A DNA stretch of 64,000 nucleotides from Rhodobacteraceae bacterium IMCC1335. Lineage in GTDB: Bacteria > Pseudomonadota > Alphaproteobacteria > Rhodobacterales > Rhodobacteraceae. The stretch lies in assembly GCA_039640495.1 (NCBI GenBank), contig CP046864.1, positions 2,232,001 to 2,296,000 on the forward strand, written 5' to 3'. Shown here piece by piece: positions 9,878 to 20,165 of this stretch. A program made the position numbers and the translations under genes. The notes under the pieces are model-generated. The model was not told the DNA's origin, made no database searches, and saw nothing but the letters and a program-made list of their open reading frames with translations. Numbering within the stretch: position 1 is the first letter of the stretch; each line of letters starts with the position of its first letter.

Positions 9878-10663
9878 TTATTTGCCTTTCCATATGGGAT
9901 CGCGCTTTTCTGCAAACGCGCGCGCCCCCTCCAATTGATCTTCGGATGTATACAACCTCTCAACCGTTTCAAATTGTGACTGCGTGATTTTATTCAGACA
10001 ATCTTGAAATTTCATATCTTCCGCCTCGCGCACCACCTCTTTGATCGCGGCGTAAACCAAGGGCGGACCCGAGGCCAAAAGATCGGCGAGATCACGCGCC
10101 TTTTGCATCAGATCTTCTTTGGGATAAAGATGGTTGATCAAGCCCCATCGCGCGGCCTCTTCGGCCTCTAACCACCGTCCGGTCAACAGCATTTCCATGG
10201 CAATATGATAGGGGATGCGTTTGGGCAGCTTGATACTGGCCGCATCGGCGATCGTACCGCTGCGAATTTCGGGCAGCGCAAAGCGGGCATGATCTGCAGC
10301 CAATATCAGATCGCAAGACAGGGCAATTTCCAATCCGCCCCCGCAACAAATACCATTCACCGCGCAGATCACCGGTTTGTTCAACCCGCGCAATTCTTGC
10401 AGGCCGCCAAAGCCCCCTACGCCATAATCGCCATCAACCGCATCGCCCTCTGCCGCCGCTTTTAAATCCCAGCCCGGGCAGAAAAACTTATCATGCGCCG
10501 ATGTCAAAACCGCCACGCGCAAATCAGGATCATCGCGAAAGCTTTTAAACACTTCTCCCATAATCCGGCTGGTGGCCAGATCAATCGCATTGGCTTTTGG
10601 GCGGTCAATAGTCACCTCTAACACATGGCCACGCAGCGAGGTTTTAATCGGAGTCTGTGTCAT
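9878..10663 (-). CDS. caiD: carnitinyl-CoA dehydratase / crotonobetainyl-CoA hydratase
   Basis: 261-residue crotonase-fold enzyme closely following E. coli CaiD across its length. Shared landmarks: DRPKANAIDLATS, GEVFKSFRDDP, GWDLKAAAEG (active-site loop), GGFGGLQEL and the C-terminal AFAEKRDPIWKGK. It interconverts crotonobetainyl-CoA and carnitinyl-CoA. Where E. coli has LPEAKLGIVPDSGG, this protein has LPEIRSGTIADAAS, so the second acidic loop differs. Last gene of the minus-strand carnitine operon; its start overlaps the CoA-ligase stop by 20 bases. Confidence 0.9.
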   Translation of the reverse strand: MTQTPIKTSLRGHVLEVTIDRPKANAIDLATSRIMGEVFKSFRDDPDLRVAVLTSAHDKFFCPGWDLKAAAEGDAVDGDYGVGGFGGLQELRGLNKPVICAVNGICCGGGLEIALSCDLILAADHARFALPEIRSGTIADAASIKLPKRIPYHIAMEMLLTGRWLEAEEAARWGLINHLYPKEDLMQKARDLADLLASGPPLVYAAIKEVVREAEDMKFQDCLNKITQSQFETVERLYTSEDQLEGARAFAEKRDPIWKGK

Positions 10664-12704
10664 CTAACTGTCCTATTCTGATCAATGCATCCGCCGCAAT
10701 CGCCGCGTTTGGCGTCACAATAAGCGGGTTGATTTCAACTTCTTCGATCTGATCTTTATGCGCAAGCACATAGTCCTGAAGCGCCAAAACAGCAGCAATC
10801 ACCCCGGCGCGATTGCCGCTTGGCCTGCCTCGAAAGCCTCGAAGGATTTTGTCAACTTTCAAGCTTTCCAGAGCATGCTCAACATCCTGCGCGGTCACCG
10901 GCAACAATAAGGACGCACTGTCTTCCAGCAGCTCGGTCAGGACACCGCCCGCTGCCAGCGTTAAAAGAAACCCATGCGCCGGATCGCGCACAACCCCGAG
11001 CAAAAGCTCTACCACTGCCCCCTGCACCATATTTTCGATCAGAAAACTGCCCTGCGGCATCTCAGACGCCGCGCGCTGAACCTCTTTCAGATTGCCAAGG
11101 TTCAAACGCACCGCATTTGCTTCCGATTTATGCGCCAAGCCTATGGTTTTCAAAACGACGGGAAAGCCAAGCCCTGCCGCGGCCCGCTCGACCGTGGCTG
11201 CAGAAGCCGCCACTACACCTGGCGGAATTAAAACCCCGAATTTGGCAAGATCTTGCTTGGCCTGCGCTTCAGAGATCAGCTGGATGCGGCGCGGCGGTGC
11301 GCCTAAAACAAGGGGCGGGGGCAGATCCGGTAGATGCCGGTGGCCGATAAAGGCCGCAACCGCGATAGCACAGAGCGCCTCGGGCAAGCCGCGCAACGCA
11401 ACAACAGCGCCGCCGGATAAGTCTACGGCCAACGCTTCAGGGATATTTTCTGGAAAGCTGCCCAGAAGGACCACTGGCTTGCCGCTCGTCTTAGCGGCCG
11501 CGCGCGCAGCAGCAATCACGCAGCGCCAAGCCGAGGGATCGCATAGATCAGAGCGGGGGAAATCAACAATCACGCAAGCCAGCGCCACATCACCGCTGAG
11601 GATTGCCGCAAACGCCGCCGTCATGCGCGCCTCATCACCCCAAATATAAGTGTGGTAATCCAGAGGGTTGGCCAGAGACACCATGGGCCCCAAAGCAGCG
11701 CGCAACCCGCTAAGCTGCTGCCCATCAAGAGGTGGAAATACCACATCATAGTCCAAAGCAGTATCGGCAATCAGGCTGGCCTCGCCCCCCGAACAGGAAA
11801 GCGAAGCGATATGATGGCTCGTAAGTGGCCCAATCTGGTTAAGCAGCACCAAAGTTTCCACCAATTCGGGCAACGAGCGCACTTGCCCAATGCCCAGCCG
11901 CGCAAGCAACGCATCGCCCGCCGCTGCATTGCCCGCAAGCGAAGCGGTATGCGATAAAGTGGCCGCCTGCGCTTGCAGCGAGCGGCCAACTTTTAAAGCA
12001 ACAATGCCTTTTCCAAGCCGCCGCGCCTCTGCCGCCAAAGCTTCAAACGCCCGCAAATCTCCCATGCCCTCAATATGCAACCCCAAGGCGGTGACACGCG
12101 CATCGCGCAACAAGGCCAGACCAATTTCAGACATCCCGATCTGCGCCTGATTGCCAACCGTCACCGCATAGGCAATCGGCAGGCCGCGTTGCTGCATGGT
12201 GATATTGATCGCAATATTTGAGCTTTGCGTGAGAATTGCCACACCCGAATTAACACGCGCCCCACCATGCTGGTCAGGCCAGAGCGCCGCCCCCTCAAGA
12301 TAATTCACAAACCCATAACAGTTGGGTCCGATAAACGGCATCTCGCCCGCAGCTTCAAGCAAAGCCTCTTGCAAGGCTTCTCCATCTTCGGTTTCGTTTT
12401 GCGCCTCTAAGAACCCAGAGGCAAAGCAAACCGCGCCTCCTGCCCCCAATTCAGACAATTTGCCAAGACAGTCGATGGTCGCATGGCGGTTAACCCCGAT
12501 AAATACAGCATCAGGCGCCATCGGCAAATCTGAAATATCCTGAAATGCTGATAAACCTGCAAGCGTTTGAGCAGAGGGATGCACCGGAAAAATCGGGCCC
12601 TCAAAGCCAATTTTCTGACATTGTGCGATCACCGATCGCCCCCAGACACCGCCGCCAATCACCGCGATGGATTTCGGGTTTAACAAACGAGTGAGATCCC
12701 GCAA
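10644..12704 (-). CDS. ADP-forming acyl-CoA (carnitine/butyrobetaine) ligase
   Basis: 686-residue fused alpha-beta NDP-forming acyl-CoA synthetase (acetate-CoA ligase family). The CoA-binding Rossmann domain is N-terminal (SIAVIGGGVWGRSVI), the phospho-His loop reads LSHTASLAGN near residue 235, and the ATP-grasp half begins around residue 480 (PPGVVAASAATVERAAAGLG, ENMVQGAVVELLLGVVRDP). In this operon it probably activates butyrobetaine, crotonobetaine or carnitine, replacing the AMP-forming CaiC of enterobacteria. The substrate is inferred from neighbours only. Thirty bases separate it from the acyl-CoA dehydrogenase stop. Confidence 0.85.
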   Translation of the reverse strand: MRDLTRLLNPKSIAVIGGGVWGRSVIAQCQKIGFEGPIFPVHPSAQTLAGLSAFQDISDLPMAPDAVFIGVNRHATIDCLGKLSELGAGGAVCFASGFLEAQNETEDGEALQEALLEAAGEMPFIGPNCYGFVNYLEGAALWPDQHGGARVNSGVAILTQSSNIAINITMQQRGLPIAYAVTVGNQAQIGMSEIGLALLRDARVTALGLHIEGMGDLRAFEALAAEARRLGKGIVALKVGRSLQAQAATLSHTASLAGNAAAGDALLARLGIGQVRSLPELVETLVLLNQIGPLTSHHIASLSCSGGEASLIADTALDYDVVFPPLDGQQLSGLRAALGPMVSLANPLDYHTYIWGDEARMTAAFAAILSGDVALACVIVDFPRSDLCDPSAWRCVIAAARAAAKTSGKPVVLLGSFPENIPEALAVDLSGGAVVALRGLPEALCAIAVAAFIGHRHLPDLPPPLVLGAPPRRIQLISEAQAKQDLAKFGVLIPPGVVAASAATVERAAAGLGFPVVLKTIGLAHKSEANAVRLNLGNLKEVQRAASEMPQGSFLIENMVQGAVVELLLGVVRDPAHGFLLTLAAGGVLTELLEDSASLLLPVTAQDVEHALESLKVDKILRGFRGRPSGNRAGVIAAVLALQDYVLAHKDQIEEVEINPLIVTPNAAIAADALIRIGQLDDTDSD

Positions 12705-12734
12705 TTTATCCCCCTTGCCTTATCTCAAAGCAAC

Positions 12735-13895
12735 CTAAGCATTTAACGGGCGCAACAGATCGCGGCTGATGATATGGCGCTGAATTTCCGAGGTGCCATC
12801 CCAAATCCGCTCGACGCGGGCATCGCGCCAAAACCGTTCGATCGGAAAATCGCTCATCAAGCCCATACCGCCAAATATTTGCAGCGTGGTATCGGTGACG
12901 CGCGCCAGCATTTCGCTGGCATAAAGCTTCGCGCTGGCAATTTCGCGGTTTGCGGGAAGCCCTTGATCCAGCCGCCATGCAGAGGCCAAGGTCAACCAAT
13001 CGGCCGCATCCATCTCGGTGATCATATCAGAAATTTGAAAGCTTACACCCTGAAATTTTCCAATCTGTTGCCCAAATTGTTTGCGCTCAGCGGCATAATT
13101 CAATGCATATTCAAAACACCGGCGGGCGCGCCCAACCGCCATCGTGGCCACGGTGATCCGCGTGGCATAAAGCCATTCATTCATAACCGAAAATCCGCCA
13201 TCGACTTCACCCAGAACCTGCGCGTCTGGCAATCGGCAATTGTCAAACTCCAAAATCATATTTTTATATCCGCGATGGCTGACCGATTTATAGCCCTCGC
13301 GAATGGTGAATCCAGGCGTGCCCCGATCCACTAAGAATGTGGTGATGCGTTTCTTTGGGCCGCGCGGCGTTTCATCTACCCCAGTTGCAACAAATACAAT
13401 AACAAAATCAGCGTGCTCTGCGCCTGATATAAAGTGTTTATTACCATTTAAAACCCAATCCCCTCCATAGCGCTGGGCGCTGCAGGCCATGCCGCGCACA
13501 TCTGATCCTGCGCCCGGTTCGGTCATTGCCAGCGCATCCATTTTTTCGCCGCGTATGGCGGGTTTCAGATAACGTTCCACCTGCGTGCCCTGACAAGCCA
13601 TCAGGATATTTTGAGGGCGCCCAAAGAAATGCGTTAGCGCCATCGAACCGCGGCCCAATTCACGCTCAACCAAGGCAAAATCAACATGGGAGAGACCGGC
13701 AGCGCCCACAGATTCGGGGAAGTTACACGCGTAAAACCCCATATCAATGGTTTTTTGTTTTATATCTTCGGCGATTTCGCGGGGCACCTCTGCACTTTGC
13801 TCGACCAGATCTTCATGCGGATAAATCTCTTTTTCAACAAAGCTGCGCACCGTGTTGACGATCATCTCCTGCTCTTCGCTCAATCCAAAATTCAT
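12735..13895 (-). CDS. acyl-CoA dehydrogenase (probable butyrobetainyl-CoA dehydrogenase)
   Basis: 386-residue flavoprotein of the acyl-CoA dehydrogenase family. Motifs: LAMTEPGAGSDVRG (residues ~127-140, FAD/substrate), GNKHFISGA, YAAERKQFGQQIGKFQ and IWDGTSEIQRHIISRDLL near the end. The position that carries the catalytic Glu in medium-chain enzymes (YEGT) is Asp here (WDGT). In the operon it would oxidise butyrobetainyl-CoA to crotonobetainyl-CoA, supplying CaiD, analogous to CaiA. Five bases separate its start from the stop of the carnitine dehydrogenase, indicating co-transcription. Confidence 0.85.
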   Translation of the reverse strand: MNFGLSEEQEMIVNTVRSFVEKEIYPHEDLVEQSAEVPREIAEDIKQKTIDMGFYACNFPESVGAAGLSHVDFALVERELGRGSMALTHFFGRPQNILMACQGTQVERYLKPAIRGEKMDALAMTEPGAGSDVRGMACSAQRYGGDWVLNGNKHFISGAEHADFVIVFVATGVDETPRGPKKRITTFLVDRGTPGFTIREGYKSVSHRGYKNMILEFDNCRLPDAQVLGEVDGGFSVMNEWLYATRITVATMAVGRARRCFEYALNYAAERKQFGQQIGKFQGVSFQISDMITEMDAADWLTLASAWRLDQGLPANREIASAKLYASEMLARVTDTTLQIFGGMGLMSDFPIERFWRDARVERIWDGTSEIQRHIISRDLLRPLNA

Positions 13896-13900
13896 AAGCT

Positions 13901-15307
13901 CTACTCCTCAATCGCCGATTTCAGCGCATTCAAACGATCCGCCACCTCGGGCAAAGGCGGGCATGATTTTCGGGTGCTCAGGCTGACATGCAGCATGAAT
14001 TGCTCACAGCTTGCTAAGGTCGTGCCATCATCGGCGCGCATAAAATGGCGCAGCTTCAATTTTTTGCCCTCGGCAAGCACAACCTCGCTTTCAACGTAGA
14101 TATGCTGCCCTGCATGGGTTTCTTGCAAATATTTCACTGTGGTTTCGGCGGTAAAATAGCTATGCCCCGCGGCGATATATGCAGCATCAGCCCCGATCGA
14201 AATCATAAAACTATCCGCAGCATCAGAAAACACTTGCCCATAGCGCCCCTCATTCATGTGGCCATTGTAATCCGTCCAATCAACGGGGATCACCCGCGAT
14301 ACGCTGCGCAGTTTGGGCGCGGGCTTAAACTTGGGCTGTAAAGTGCGATCATGCTCGCCAATCAAAGCGCCGGCGGCATTGCCCTGCTGCTTAAGACTGC
14401 GCAAAATAGCTACCAAATTGTTATCGCGCTTGCGCTCTAACGCGCGGATCGACAAATCCCCCGATTGTGCGTCAGATTGATCGGCAATTTGTTGAATCAA
14501 CTCATCGGTCAATTCGGGCACATCCATCAATTTGGTCCAAGGCCAATCGAGGCACGGCCCAAACTGGGCGATAAAATGCGCCATGCCCTCTTCACCGCCT
14601 GCAATCCGATACGTCTCAAAAAGCCCCATCTGCGCCCAACGCAATCCGAACCCATAGCGAATGGCATTGTCAATTTCTTCTGTCGTGGCGATCCCATCTT
14701 TGATCAACCACAAGCCTTCGCGCCAAACAGCTTCTAAAAAGCGATCGGCAATATGCGCATCAATTTCCTTGCGCACCAGCAAAGGAAACATGCCAAGCGC
14801 GGTTAGATGCGCCTGCGCCTGCGCAATATGCGTTTTGCCACTGCGGGGGCTGGGAACAAGTTCAATCAAGGGCAGCAAATAGACAGGGTTAAACGGATGG
14901 GCAACGACTATCTGATCTGGAAAATCTGATTTTTCTTGCAATTCAGATGGCTTATACCCCGATGTTGAAGATCCTATAATGGCGTTTTGCAAACAGTATT
15001 TTTGAATATCCGCGATCACATTATGCTTAATCTCGAGCCGCTCGGGAACGCTTTCTTGGATCCAATCCGCAGCGCTGACGGCCTGCTCAATGGTCTTGCA
15101 AATCGTTAATTCGCCTTCTTTGGGCAAATCGCGCTCATAAAGCATAGGCAATGCGTGGCGGGCATTTACCAAAACGGCGGCAATTTTGCGCTCGGCCTGC
15201 GGATCGGGATCAAATAAATTCACGTTCCAGCCATTCAGTAAAAAGCGCGCAAGCCAACCGCCACCAATCACTCCACCGCCGATTATCGCTGCCGTTTTCT
15301 GAACCAT
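13901..15307 (-). CDS. lcdH: L-carnitine 3-dehydrogenase fused to betainyl-CoA thioesterase
   Basis: 468 residues with two domains. Residues 1-310 are a 3-hydroxyacyl-CoA dehydrogenase-like NAD enzyme (GGGVIGGGW, then IQESVPERLEIKHNV and VAHPFNPVYLLPLIELVP). Residues ~320-450 are a hot-dog thioesterase (DWTDYNGHMNEGRYGQVFSD, ETTVKYLQETHAGQ). This fusion is known from aerobic carnitine degradation: the dehydrogenase makes 3-dehydrocarnitine, a BKACE enzyme converts that to betainyl-CoA, and the thioesterase releases glycine betaine. The BKACE gene is 801 bases upstream in the same operon, matching this scheme. Confidence 0.9.
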   Translation of the reverse strand: MVQKTAAIIGGGVIGGGWLARFLLNGWNVNLFDPDPQAERKIAAVLVNARHALPMLYERDLPKEGELTICKTIEQAVSAADWIQESVPERLEIKHNVIADIQKYCLQNAIIGSSTSGYKPSELQEKSDFPDQIVVAHPFNPVYLLPLIELVPSPRSGKTHIAQAQAHLTALGMFPLLVRKEIDAHIADRFLEAVWREGLWLIKDGIATTEEIDNAIRYGFGLRWAQMGLFETYRIAGGEEGMAHFIAQFGPCLDWPWTKLMDVPELTDELIQQIADQSDAQSGDLSIRALERKRDNNLVAILRSLKQQGNAAGALIGEHDRTLQPKFKPAPKLRSVSRVIPVDWTDYNGHMNEGRYGQVFSDAADSFMISIGADAAYIAAGHSYFTAETTVKYLQETHAGQHIYVESEVVLAEGKKLKLRHFMRADDGTTLASCEQFMLHVSLSTRKSCPPLPEVADRLNALKSAIEE

Positions 15308-15340
15308 TTCACATATTTCCCTTGCTTGGGCGCCTTTGCG

Positions 15341-16102
15341 CTAAACCATACGTTCGGTATGCCCGTCCACCGCCAAGGCCTGGCCGGTCACCTGTCGGGC
15401 TGCCTCTGAGCTTAGGAACACCGCCATATCGGCAATATCTTCCGGGCTAACGAACCGCCGCAACGACACGCCTTGGCTATATTGTTGGCGCATTTCTTCG
15501 AGACTGCGCCCGGTTGCGTTTGCCTCGATCTCAAGCACATGCTGCATGCGATCACCCTCAACCGCGCCGGGGCAGATCGCGTTTACCCGCACGCCGCTTG
15601 GGCCAAGCTCCATCGCCAATGTTTTGGTGAGGCCAATCAAGCCCCATTTTGCCGCCACATAGGGGCTGCGCATCGGAACCCCATGCAGCCCAGAACTTGA
15701 CGACATAAACAGGATCACGCCCGCACCTTGCGCGCGCATCGTCTCTGAGGCCCAACGCGCACCCAGAAAAGCACCGTTTAAATTTACCGACAGACAGGCT
15801 TGCCACGCGTCATATTGCAATGCGTCAAGCGGCCCTGCAGGCCCGCCCGTGCCCGCATTGCTGATAAAAATATCCACCCCCGCAAAGACAGCCGAAACCT
15901 GAGCAAAAAATTGCTGCATTTGACCTTCGTCGGTCACATCCGCCAAAGCCGTTATCGCGTTCGGAAGCGCCGCTTGCGCTGCGGCCAGATGCGCGGGCGA
16001 ACTGTCGCACAGCGCCACCCGATCGCCCAAATCGGAAAATCGCTTTGCCATCACCAAGCCAATGCCAGAAGCTGCCCCGGTCAGCACAACCCGCCGTGCC
16101 AT
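15341..16102 (-). CDS. short-chain dehydrogenase/reductase of the carnitine operon
   Basis: 253-residue classical SDR: cofactor motif TGAASGIG at residues 8-15, ISNAGTGG for the NNAG motif, catalytic Ser in FMSSSSG and YVAAKWG for YxxxK, and NAICPGAVEG after the active site. All catalytic residues are present. It lies between the carnitine dehydrogenase and the BKACE gene, with 33 and 5 base gaps, so it is in the operon. Its substrate is not evident; a second carnitine-derived hydroxy compound (for example D-carnitine) is possible. Confidence 0.85.
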   Translation of the reverse strand: MARRVVLTGAASGIGLVMAKRFSDLGDRVALCDSSPAHLAAAQAALPNAITALADVTDEGQMQQFFAQVSAVFAGVDIFISNAGTGGPAGPLDALQYDAWQACLSVNLNGAFLGARWASETMRAQGAGVILFMSSSSGLHGVPMRSPYVAAKWGLIGLTKTLAMELGPSGVRVNAICPGAVEGDRMQHVLEIEANATGRSLEEMRQQYSQGVSLRRFVSPEDIADMAVFLSSEAARQVTGQALAVDGHTERMV

Positions 16103-16107
16103 CGACG

Positions 16108-17019
16108 CTAGCCCCGCGGGGCGCGTTTGATCAGCCCAAGCTTTTCGCGCAAAGCTGCGGGGCCCATTACGCGGGCACCCATATTTTCGATTATGGTCCT
16201 TGCGCGCTCAACCAATTGATAATTTTCAGCCAAAACGCCTTTTTCCAGCCATAAATTATCTTCCAGCCCAACGCGTACATTGCCCCCGGCCAGCACCGCC
16301 GCGGCCACATAAGCCATTTGGTTGCGGCCCAAGGAAAATACGCTGAAAGTCCAATCATCGGGAACATTATTCACCATGGCCATAAACGTATTAAGATCAT
16401 CAGGCGCGCCCCACGGCACCCCCATACATAATTGAACCAAAGCTTGCGGCGCCAACGCACCATCCTGTACCAGCTGTTTGGCATACCATAAATGCCCCGT
16501 ATCGAAGGCCTCTATTTCGGGCTTTACGCCCAGTTCGCTCATCCGACGCGCCATCGCCTGCAACATCCCCGGCGTATTAGTCATCACGTAATCGGCTTCG
16601 GCAAAATTCATTGTGCCGCAATCTAAGGTGCAGATTTCGGGCAGGCATTCGGCAATATGCGCGATGCGTTCTTCGGCCGACACCATATCGGTGCCCTTTT
16701 GCAACGGCAAAGGCGCCGAAGCATCCCCGAACACGATATCCCCGCCCATCCCCGCGGTCAGGTTCAACACCATATCAACCTCCGAGTCGCGGATGCGTTC
16801 GGTCACCTCGCGATAAAAGGCCAGATTGCGGCTTGGCGCGCCGGTTTCAGGATCGCGCACATGGCAATGCACCACTGCCGCGCCTGCGCGGGCAGCTGCA
16901 ATTGCGCTATCGGCGATTTCCTGCGGGCTGCGCGGCACATAGCGGCTGCGATTTTGCGTGGCGCCTGATCCGGTAACAGCGCATGTGATAAACACATCAC
17001 GATTCATTGTAAGCGGCAT
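16108..17019 (-). CDS. BKACE-family 3-dehydrocarnitine:acetyl-CoA cleavage enzyme
   Basis: 303-residue beta-keto acid cleavage enzyme (DUF849). The metal-binding loop is VVHCHVRDPETGAPS (about residues 48-63); the conserved ITCAVTGSG N-terminus and the GGNVRVGLEDNLW segment near residue 235 are present. BKACE members condense a beta-keto acid with acetyl-CoA. Next to LcdH-thioesterase the substrate is most likely 3-dehydrocarnitine, giving betainyl-CoA and acetoacetate (CdhC role). ATG 17019 follows AAGGGAT; a second ATG four codons on is possible. First gene of the operon, divergent from the regulator at 17099. Confidence 0.87.
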   Translation of the reverse strand: MPLTMNRDVFITCAVTGSGATQNRSRYVPRSPQEIADSAIAAARAGAAVVHCHVRDPETGAPSRNLAFYREVTERIRDSEVDMVLNLTAGMGGDIVFGDASAPLPLQKGTDMVSAEERIAHIAECLPEICTLDCGTMNFAEADYVMTNTPGMLQAMARRMSELGVKPEIEAFDTGHLWYAKQLVQDGALAPQALVQLCMGVPWGAPDDLNTFMAMVNNVPDDWTFSVFSLGRNQMAYVAAAVLAGGNVRVGLEDNLWLEKGVLAENYQLVERARTIIENMGARVMGPAALREKLGLIKRAPRG

Positions 17020-17098
17020 ATCAATCCCTTATCGCTTAATCCAATTCCTCTATTACGCGCTGGCAGCCCGTGTATATTTGCCTTAAACGACAAAAAGT

Positions 17099-18084
17099 AT
17101 GCAGAAATGGTCAAAACATCCCGAAGCTGCGATTAAAGTGGCCTCCGTTTTATTCGACAAGTTTTCCAATATATGTTTAGCAAACTGCCTTGAGCCGATG
17201 CGCGCGGCCAATACGCTTGCGCATCAGCGCGTGTTCGACTGGATATTTCTGACGCTGGATGGCGCGGCAGTGCACACCTCGAGCGGCTTGCCGATTCTGC
17301 CCCAAGGACGGATGAAAGATCTTGGATTTGTGGACTATTTATTTGTGCTGTCAAGCTATCAGCATCGGCGACATGATGCTGCAAATACCCGAAAAGCGCT
17401 GCGCAAAGCCGCAGGCCAATGCAGAGTAATGATTGGTTTGGACACAGCCCCCTGGCTGATGGCCGCCGCAGAGCTTTTAGAGGGCCGACGGGCCACGATT
17501 CATTGGGATGTTTTGGAAAGCTTTGCCGAAAAATTTCTGAACGTGGATAGTGTACGCCAGCGCGTTGTGAAGGATGGCAATCGCATCACCTGCGTCGGCG
17601 CGATGGCCAGCTTTGACTTAACGCGTCAGATCATTCAAAGCCATCTTGGCAATTCTATGGTTCTGGATATCGATGCGCTGATGCTACGCGATGATCCTTT
17701 TCCTGCCTTGCAAAACACCCAAAGCCAACCCCCAGGCACGCCCCTGCAGCGGGCGCTTGTGGTGATGCAAAACAATATCGAACGGCCCCTAACGCTTTCT
17801 CAAATCACCCAGAAGATAGCTTGCCCCCCAAAACCCTCGAGCGCCAATTCAAAGCTCAATTGGGCGCAAGCCCAGGCCAAGCCTATCGGCATATGCGCTT
17901 AAGCGTTGCCCGACAATTGGTGGAAAGCACCTCTTTAACGATCGCTGAAATTGCCTTGCGCTGCGGTTATGAAAACCAATCGGCCCTGAGCCGGGCTTTT
18001 AAACGGCGTTTTGGTGCCAGCCCAAGCCAAATTGCCCATTTAGGGCGCGCCGCGATAGCCCAAAGCCACGACGAATTTTTCTGA
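17099..18084 (+). pseudogene. GlxA/CdhR-type AraC regulator, interrupted by a -1 frameshift
   Basis: Two frames make one regulator. 17099-~17818 gives the DJ-1/PfpI-like domain (SVLFDKFSNICLANCLEPMR...) up to LTLSQITQKI. The AraC helix-turn-helix (LPPKTLERQFKAQLG, RQLVESTSLTIAEIALRCGY) continues in another frame from 17821 to 18084. The frame change sits at about 17819, where GGC would restore KIGLPPKTLER but GC is read, so one base appears deleted. Such regulators (GlxA, CdhR, GbdR group) commonly control carnitine and betaine genes, and this one faces that operon. As read, the protein loses its DNA-binding domain. A sequencing error cannot be excluded. Its 3' end overlaps rlmE by 45 bases. 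Confidence 0.85.
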
Positions 18085-18756
18085 ACTATCGGCTCGGCTG
18101 GCCGGTGGTTTAACATTGGCCACTTTGGTAAACCTTTGCTTGAGAAGCTTTTGCAACTCGCCTTCCGCTCCGCCAGCGAGCACCTTTGCCACGAAAGTTC
18201 CCCCCTCTTCCAACACGTCAAAAGCAAAATAAGCAGCGGCCTCGCATAATGAAATAATCCTCAAATGGTCCGTCTGCTTATGGCCGGAACTGGCCGCCGC
18301 CATATCCGACATGACAACATCCGCCGTGCCCCCAAGCCAGTCTTTGACCTTTAGATCGGCCTCTTCTTCCAAGAAATCCAGCTGATATATTTCAGCGCCC
18401 GCAACCGGTTCGACTTCTTGCAAATCCACGCCCAACACAGAGCCTTTGGGTTTGTTCTTTTTATCGCCCAACGCATTGACCCGCCGCGCCGCCACTTGGC
18501 ACCAGCCCCCTGGCGCACATCCCAAATCAACAACGCGCACCCCAGGTTTTAAAAATCCGTATTTGTCATCAAGCTCTAGAATTTTAAACGCGGCGCGCCC
18601 CCGATATCCTTCGGATTGGGCTCTTTTTACGTAAGGATCGTTCAATTGCCGCTGCAGCCAGCGCACTTGAGATACCGAGCGACCGCGCGCCGACTTTACC
18701 TTCACCTTTAGATCACGCTGACCGCGCCCAGATGTATTTTTCTTATCCTGATCCAT
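18040..18756 (-). CDS. rlmE: 23S rRNA (uridine-2'-O-)-methyltransferase RlmE
   Basis: 238 residues from ATG 18756, whose A is also the last base of the ppx stop (TAATG). The RrmJ/FtsJ fold is clear: [15 protein letters not shown] supplies the first catalytic Lys, [16 protein letters not shown] binds [19 protein letters not shown] carries the Asp, and [16 protein letters not shown] the second Lys. It methylates the universally conserved uridine of 23S rRNA (U2552 in E. coli). The N-terminal basic extension ([19 protein letters not shown]) is typical for alphaproteobacteria. The upstream in-frame extension to 18858 is not needed. Confidence 0.93.
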   Translation of the reverse strand: MDQDKKNTSGRGQRDLKVKVKSARGRSVSQVRWLQRQLNDPYVKRAQSEGYRGRAAFKILELDDKYGFLKPGVRVVDLGCAPGGWCQVAARRVNALGDKKNKPKGSVLGVDLQEVEPVAGAEIYQLDFLEEEADLKVKDWLGGTADVVMSDMAAASSGHKQTDHLRIISLCEAAAYFAFDVLEEGGTFVAKVLAGGAEGELQKLLKQRFTKVANVKPPASRADSSEKFVVALGYRGAP

Positions 18757-19868
18757 TACAGCGGTGCATCCTCTAATACGCCATCGCGGCTCATCTGGGC
18801 GTATAATAAACCCTCGCGCAAACCGCGATCCGCAACTGAAAGACGCTCGGTTGGCCAACAGCGCAACAAAGCTTGCAGGATGGCCGATCCCGACATGATC
18901 AAAGCCTGCCGGTCGCTGCCGATCCGCGGATCCAGCTGCCGCCCTGCCGGGCCCAACGCTAGGTAAGAATTGATCACGCGGTCAATCTGATCCGAGGTCA
19001 TACGCAACCCATCCACTTTGGTGCGATCATAGCGCTTCAACCCAAGATGACTGGCTGCAACCGTCGTGACGGTGCCCGATGTGCCAATGATCTGAAATCC
19101 ATCACGGGGTTGTTCATCGCGATAGGGGGCAAATTCTGCCAAGTTTTCTTCGAAAAACCAGCTCATCAATGCATAACGGGCTGAATCATCTTCAACATCA
19201 TTGAATTGATCGCGCAATGTCGCAACGCCCAGCGGCACGCTTATCCAATCGACAACTTTCGCGGCGGCAAAAGGGCTTTCGGCCGGATGAAAGCCGGCGT
19301 GCAGCCGCATGATGGCCCGCGGCCGCTCGCGCTTTGGTACAGAAGATAAATCAATCCAGACCAATTCGGTAGAGCCGCCGCCAATATCCACCACCAAAAG
19401 CTGCTCGGTTTTAATACTCACCAAAGGTGCACAGGAAATCACCGCCAACCGCGCTTCTTCTTCCGGCTCGATGATTTCCAGCTGCAGGCCCGCCTCGCGT
19501 TTCACCTGGCGGATAAACTCACGCGCATTCGCCGCACGCCGACATGCTTCGGTGGCGACCAAGCGCATCCGCGTCACACCATGCTGCTTCAACTTCAGCT
19601 GGCACACCCGCAACGCGTGTATCGTGCGCTGCATTGAGCTGCGGCTCAGCCGACCCGTTTTTTCCAAACCCGTTCCCAATTGAACAGATTTGGAAAAGCT
19701 ATCAACCACGTGAAACTGGCTGCCCTTGGGTTGGGCAATCAGCATCCGGCAACTGTTCGTACCCAGGTCCAAAGCGGCGTAAAGCTCGGTTGGGCTGGGC
19801 GGTATCGGCGCAGGGCTTTCTACCGGTTTCGGGAACGCGCCTGCACCTTTGAGACGCTTAGGCGCCAT
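18756..19868 (-). CDS. Ppx/GppA family phosphatase (exopolyphosphatase)
   Basis: About 370 residues from ATG 19868, which is preceded by AGGAGGG eight bases away; the longer frame to 20006 lacks support. Motifs of the acetate/sugar kinase-Hsp70 actin-like fold: [17 protein letters not shown] near the N-terminus and [15 protein letters not shown] in the middle; [12 protein letters not shown] is the third phosphate loop. It hydrolyses polyphosphate or pppGpp; the short alphaproteobacterial form cannot be assigned to one. It is translationally coupled to rlmE, a pairing common in this group. Confidence 0.9.
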   Translation of the reverse strand: MAPKRLKGAGAFPKPVESPAPIPPSPTELYAALDLGTNSCRMLIAQPKGSQFHVVDSFSKSVQLGTGLEKTGRLSRSSMQRTIHALRVCQLKLKQHGVTRMRLVATEACRRAANAREFIRQVKREAGLQLEIIEPEEEARLAVISCAPLVSIKTEQLLVVDIGGGSTELVWIDLSSVPKRERPRAIMRLHAGFHPAESPFAAAKVVDWISVPLGVATLRDQFNDVEDDSARYALMSWFFEENLAEFAPYRDEQPRDGFQIIGTSGTVTTVAASHLGLKRYDRTKVDGLRMTSDQIDRVINSYLALGPAGRQLDPRIGSDRQALIMSGSAILQALLRCWPTERLSVADRGLREGLLYAQMSRDGVLEDAPL

Positions 19869-20165
19869 ATCTGCGCCCTCCTGGATTTTAAAGTTAGGCC
19901 CACGATAGGGTGCATCCTTTGCCCCCGCAAGAGAACAGTTAAAGTTTTTCGGATCAACGGGCCGATATCCAGCGGCACGCCAGCTGAAAAGAGCCGATAA
20001 ATTCATATCTATCTTGTAAATTTTGGGGGCCAGAGCAACTGGCCTAGAGGGCGTTTTAAAAGTAAAAGCACAGAGGTCGCTGACAGCTGTGTAAAAGTCG
20101 AAAACCGACTTAAGAACCCAGGCCTAGTGTCATACACACAGCCCACCGAAAAGGAGGAATCATCC

